Origin: Sphingobium sp. SCG-1
Lineage (GTDB): Bacteria; Pseudomonadota; Alphaproteobacteria; Sphingomonadales; Sphingomonadaceae
Length of the DNA stretch: 64,000 nt
Reading direction: 5' to 3'
Assembly (NCBI RefSeq): GCF_002953135.1
Contig: NZ_CP026372.1
Coordinates: forward strand, 2,604,001 to 2,668,000
A program made the translations under genes and the position numbers. Positions 60,528 through 64,000 of the stretch are shown one piece after another. Position 1 is the stretch's first letter. Each line of letters begins with the position of its first letter. A model generated the notes under the pieces. It was not told the origin of the DNA. It was given only the letters and a program-made list of their open reading frames with translations, and made no database searches.

Positions 60528-61558
60528 CTCCTGATACAACCGATAAAAAGCTTTACATTCAGGACGTCACATTACGCGACGGAATGCACGCTATACGCCA
60601 TCAATATAGCCTGGATCATGTCAAAGCGATTGCGAAAGCACTCGACCGAGCCAAAGTTGATGCGATCGAAGTGGCGCATGGTGACGGCTTGCAGGGTTCG
60701 TCCTTCAACTACGGTTTTGGTGCCTATACCGACTGGGACTGGATCGGGGCCGTCGCGGAAGTGCTGGAGCACAGCGTTCTTACCACCCTGCTCCTGCCCG
60801 GCATCGGCACCGTGCACGATCTTAAGCACGCTTATGAATTGGGCGTGCGGTCCGTGCGCATAGCCACGCATTGCACCGAAGCGGACGTTTCGAAACAACA
60901 TATCGAAGCCGCCCGCAACTTAGGCATGGATGTTTCCGGCTTTCTGATGATGAGCCATATGTCGCAGCCCGAGCCGCTGGCGCAGCAAGCAAAGCTAATG
61001 GAGAGCTACGGCGCCCATTGCGTCTATGTGACGGACAGTGGCGGCGCCATGAACATGGATGAATACGCAGCCCGCTGCCAAGCCTATGATCGCGTTCTGA
61101 AGACGGACACCCAGCGCGGTGTGCACGCGCATCACAATCTTTCGCTGGGCGTCGCTAATTCAATTGTCGCGGTGCAGAACGGCGTGACCAGAGTCGATGC
61201 CAGCCTTGCCGGAATGGGCGCTGGCGCAGGGAATGCGCCGCTCGAAGTATTCATCGCTGCGGCTGACCGCTATGGCTGGAATCACGGCTGCGACCTCTAC
61301 GCGCTCATGGATGCTGCCGAAGAGCTGGTCCGTCCGCTGCAAGATCGCCCTGTCCGAGTCGATCGGGAGACACTGACCCTAGGCTATGCAGGCGTGTATT
61401 CGAGCTTCTTGCGTCACGCGGAAAAGGCGGCCAGCGAACATGGACTTGATACTCGCGCGATCCTCGTTGAACTGGGTCGCCGGAAAATGGTTGGCGGGCA
61501 GGAAGACATGATCGTCGACGTTGCGCTGGACATGGTAAGGCAGCGGGAAAGTGTATGA
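60524..61558 (+). CDS. mhpE: 4-hydroxy-2-oxovalerate aldolase, DmpG/BphI type
   Basis: Cleaves 4-hydroxy-2-oxovalerate to pyruvate and acetaldehyde; 344 aa TIM barrel with a C-terminal communication domain. Active-site strand VTLRDGMHAIRHQ (Asp/Arg and His at the Mn2+ site), VTDSGGAMNMDEY, and the metal ligands HAHHNLSLGVANS. Overlaps mhpF by 4 nt. No 2-oxopent-4-enoate hydratase gene follows here. Confidence 0.96.
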   Translation: MTPDTTDKKLYIQDVTLRDGMHAIRHQYSLDHVKAIAKALDRAKVDAIEVAHGDGLQGSSFNYGFGAYTDWDWIGAVAEVLEHSVLTTLLLPGIGTVHDLKHAYELGVRSVRIATHCTEADVSKQHIEAARNLGMDVSGFLMMSHMSQPEPLAQQAKLMESYGAHCVYVTDSGGAMNMDEYAARCQAYDRVLKTDTQRGVHAHHNLSLGVANSIVAVQNGVTRVDASLAGMGAGAGNAPLEVFIAAADRYGWNHGCDLYALMDAAEELVRPLQDRPVRVDRETLTLGYAGVYSSFLRHAEKAASEHGLDTRAILVELGRRKMVGGQEDMIVDVALDMVRQRESV

Positions 61559-61589
61559 GGCTGATGTGCGGCCTGAGTTCGACCCGGCG

Positions 61590-61724
61590 CTAAAGCACGT
61601 CACCGAACATCAGCCACAGCATGATGAACCACGCGAAGAGGCCAAACAGTCCTACTATGACTCCCCTTCGATCGTTCAGCCAGCCAATGAGGCCAAGCCT
61701 CTCCTGATCTTCCTCATCTACCAT
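61590..61724 (-). CDS. 44-aa putative small membrane protein
   Basis: Begins MVDEEDQERLGLIGWLNDRR and continues as one hydrophobic helix (GVIVGLFGLFAWFIMLWLMF) to GDVL. Topology N-in with acidic/basic head is plausible. The ribosome site is poor. No family recognised. Convergent with mhpE. Confidence 0.42.
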   Translation of the reverse strand: MVDEEDQERLGLIGWLNDRRGVIVGLFGLFAWFIMLWLMFGDVL

Positions 61725-62408
61725 GGCATGACGCTAACATAGCACAGCTGCAAAGCACGATCATTTCGACCATAAGATCGCGCTTCTGCCTGCTGCTACA
61801 GCTTTGTCGCCATTGCGTTCGCTGGTGGGAAGACGCGTCTGGAGCGGGTAAAAGGAATTTAATTGCAAGATCCGGTGATAATTGAATGGCTTGGATGCAA
61901 TATTGCACAAAATGGCCCCCGTCAGGTCCGGAATTTTTGGCTTTAGTTGGAGCGCCACAGATTGGGACCTAAGCGATTCGTTCATCGCTAAACCTGAATG
62001 TAGGATACCTTCACTCAGAGCCACAAAAAGTCTCTATTCGAGATAGCGGTCCGATAGAACGGCTAGCCTTGGGACTTTCGCGACAGTCAGGTTTGGAGCA
62101 CTGATAATCGGATAGCCGACATTCCCGCCCGTAAATACCGGTGTCAGTTACCGCCAACATAGCCGTCATTCGAGGCCATTTTCCCATTTTCCGATAGCAG
62201 CCGGCCGTTCAGTCAGCGCGAGCAGTGACCCTGTGGTAGTATCGGCACTTTCAACTGACTGGCGCTGCGATTATGCGCGTAAATTTGCGCGATCTTCTCT
62301 GGAATGCCTTCGATTACGACTTACGTTAAGACTGTTCGCGCTATATAGAGGCTTTCGCTGACAGAGAATGACGGCGGCGAAGCTGATGCAGGACTCTTGG
62401 AGAAGCAC
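61725..62408. other. Gene-poor stretch between catabolic genes and csp
   Basis: 684 bp, visibly lower in GC than the flanks, with no reading frame I can support and no transposase remnant recognised. Its right end forms the leader of the cold-shock gene. Confidence 0.55.
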
Positions 62409-62618
62409 GTGGTGACCGGCAAGATCAAGTTTTTCAACACCGCAAAAGGCTTTGGGCTCATCGAGCCCGATAATGGCGGTGGGGACGTTTTCGTGCACAT
62501 CACGGCCAATGAGCTTCCGCGTTTCCAGACGATGGAGGCCGGACAGAAGGTCGAGTTCGAAGTGCATGGCACAGACAGCGGCAAGATGGCAGCATCGCAG
62601 CTCAAATGCGCGCTATGA
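62409..62618 (+). CDS. Cold-shock (CspA-type) protein
   Basis: 69 aa OB-fold nucleic-acid chaperone. RNP1 GKIKFFNTAKGFGLI and RNP2 VFVHI are present; the C-terminal part runs VEFEVHGTDSGKMAASQL. GTG 62409 with GGAG 6 nt before fits family starts (V-T-G-K-I-K-F-F); TTG 62397 is the longest possible start. Confidence 0.9.
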   Translation: MVTGKIKFFNTAKGFGLIEPDNGGGDVFVHITANELPRFQTMEAGQKVEFEVHGTDSGKMAASQLKCAL

Positions 62619-62671
62619 TTTATTAAAGTATGGTTCTCATCACCTAGGGCGAAGCTTTTCGAAAGGGACGC

Positions 62672-64000
62672 ATGGCGGCCATACCAAGATCCCTAATCGC
62701 CTATTTCCTCATGGGACGGGCGGGTCCCGGAGAGCTCCAGCGCTTCACTCAGGATGCTGGCATAGTCGCCGACGTTTGGCTCAAATTCGCGGAAGATCTT
62801 TCCAAGCCAACCCGCATCCTCCTGGCACCTGTCGATGGCATTCCCGCCATCAAGACGGCAGCATCCATCCACGAAGCGCTTCGGCGCTACCGTGCGGACG
62901 GACCTGGCCTGGCCAGCAACAGGTCGCCCGACGACGCGCTGCTGATGGACATTCCCGAGAGCCGGGACTGGACGACCGTCGCGCCCCTTGAAAGCTTCGT
63001 CGCCGTCACTGTCTATTTCGATGAATTGGTCAGGGTCATTCTGCCGCTGACGAAATGGTGGCACGACAAGAAGCTCGAGACGCTGCGTGGCAGTGGCGGG
63101 AGAGAGGCTCGCAGCGACCTCGAAAATGCGATATCGGCGCGCCTGGGGCGAAACGGGACCGAAGAACCCGCAGCTTTGCTGCCCAAGCCTGACCGCACCC
63201 GATCGAGGGTGCTTGAGGCAACCTCGATCATTGCACTGATCGGTGTCTTCGTGGCAGCGGCCCAAGCCCGCGCGCGGGGTAGGGAAGAAGGCGAGGGCGC
63301 CGGTGGCCCGGACGAGAATTCAACGCCCAGCGACCTCTTCATTTCGAAGGAGATAAGACCCGACGGCGCGGCGGATACCGCGCTTGCCAAATGGACTGCC
63401 GCGAAGGCACGCGAGATCGCCCGCGCCGCGATTAGCGAACTGCAGCGGCCGATCCAAGGCGCGCTCGAAGAAACACTCGCCGAATATGGCGTAGGCGAGC
63501 AGCCGCGCGGGCTGATCCAGCGCGTGTTCCTAGATCGTCAATCACAGCTTGCCGACGTCGAGGCGGTATGTACGGTGAAGGCCGATGCCGCCGAACGGCT
63601 GTTCAACATTTCCTGCTCGAGCCTCACCTGGGCGATAATCGATTGCGGCATTGCCGCCAGCCATCCCGCCTTCGCACAGTTCGGGCCGAATGGGCGCACG
63701 GACAACAGCCGGATCAGGGCCACCTATGACCTGACAATGATCGATCTGATCAGGAATTTCGATCTTACGACCGATAATGAGATCCAGCTCGAAACACTGA
63801 TCCAGCTCATCATCATCGAACTGAGGAAATTACCGGGGACGCGCGCGGCAGACTTTGACGAGGTTGCGGACAAGAATCTCCGTCTCATCGCGACGCAACT
63901 ACGCGACTGCCTCCTGCCCGACTGGGGTCTCATCGAGCCGCTGATAAAATTGGACGGAGATGACGGCGACAGTCTGCGGTCCGATCATGGCACGCATGTC
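62672..64000 (+). CDS. Large S8-family (subtilase) peptidase with unknown N-terminal region, cut by window
   Basis: 443 codons to the edge, no stop. Residues 1-320 are unrecognised: a mostly helical, charged region with a hydrophobic segment at about 180-195 (VLEATSIIALIGVFVAAA). Then D324 in WAIIDCGIAASHPAF, a subtilase Asp box with Cys in place of the usual Ser, and H439 in SDHGTHV, the His box ending exactly at the window edge. About 115 residues separate Asp and His, far more than in subtilisin, so an insertion is present. Asn and Ser boxes are outside. AAGGGA precedes the ATG closely. Not a typical secreted enzyme: no signal peptide. Confidence 0.8.
   Translation, partial: MAAIPRSLIAYFLMGRAGPGELQRFTQDAGIVADVWLKFAEDLSKPTRILLAPVDGIPAIKTAASIHEALRRYRADGPGLASNRSPDDALLMDIPESRDWTTVAPLESFVAVTVYFDELVRVILPLTKWWHDKKLETLRGSGGREARSDLENAISARLGRNGTEEPAALLPKPDRTRSRVLEATSIIALIGVFVAAAQARARGREEGEGAGGPDENSTPSDLFISKEIRPDGAADTALAKWTAAKAREIARAAISELQRPIQGALEETLAEYGVGEQPRGLIQRVFLDRQSQLADVEAVCTVKADAAERLFNISCSSLTWAIIDCGIAASHPAFAQFGPNGRTDNSRIRATYDLTMIDLIRNFDLTTDNEIQLETLIQLIIIELRKLPGTRAADFDEVADKNLRLIATQLRDCLLPDWGLIEPLIKLDGDDGDSLRSDHGTHV

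Noticed and set aside
62301..62327. EcfG-type (GGAAC-N17-CGTT) promoter upstream of csp
   Set aside because: The sequence reads GGAAT with an 18-nt spacer, so both the -35 and the spacing deviate.

Overview
The window looks like chromosomal DNA of a sphingomonad (Alphaproteobacteria, Sphingomonadales). The basis is moderately high GC, a large TonB-dependent receptor with a DIVVVG-type TonB box, long alphaproteobacterial RpoB and RpoC (1387 and 1416 aa), an HWE-family histidine kinase and a TorF-family porin. Genus cannot be fixed by eye. No rRNA, tRNA, CRISPR array or intact insertion sequence was seen.

Region 1 (1-10 kb) carries the start of a type II secretion operon (gspC-gspD-gspE, leftward, cut by the window edge). 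Next to it are a prolyl-4-hydroxylase-like 2OG-Fe(II) oxygenase, a TonB-dependent receptor and a beta-helix-type lipoprotein. Similar PhoB-box-like 7+4+7 motifs lie in front of gspC and in front of the lipoprotein/receptor pair, which suggests a phosphate-responsive secretion/uptake module.

Region 2 (10-27.5 kb) is a surface-polysaccharide locus. A leftward operon encodes a polyprenyl-phosphate sugar transferase, a Wzx-like flippase, a GT4 glycosyltransferase and an FkbM methyltransferase. A rightward Kdo-capsule set follows: kpsF/kdsD, kdsB (with an apparent one-base frameshift), kdsA, kpsC, kpsS and a glycosyltransferase. A CarF/TMEM189-type desaturase, wecB-wecC (UDP-ManNAcA) and manC (GDP-mannose) complete it. 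No ABC exporter (KpsMTED) or Wzy polymerase is visible here.

Region 3 (27.5-41.6 kb) holds rpoB-rpoC, detached from rplJL and followed by a strong terminator, then the cyoABCD quinol oxidase operon with 4-nt overlaps and a small gene plus GST-like pair.

Region 4 (41.6-55 kb) is accessory and signalling DNA: a cyclodeaminase-like protein, several very small proteins, a porin, an OmpR-type regulator, a PilZ protein, a soluble MCP-Cache protein, an HWE kinase, a cNMP/FAD oxidoreductase, an MDR reductase, a double-PAS hybrid kinase and a small subtilase.

Region 5 (55-61.6 kb) is a catabolic patch: a tautomerase, MarR, GntR and IclR regulators, an NTF2-like protein with an SDR dehydrogenase, and the mhpF-mhpE acetaldehyde dehydrogenase/4-hydroxy-2-oxovalerate aldolase pair that ends meta-cleavage pathways. 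Region 6 (61.6-64 kb) is a gene-poor stretch, a cold-shock protein and a large subtilase with an unrecognised N-terminal region of about 300 residues, cut off just after its catalytic His motif. That gene and whatever follows it outside the window are the best candidates here for something undescribed.
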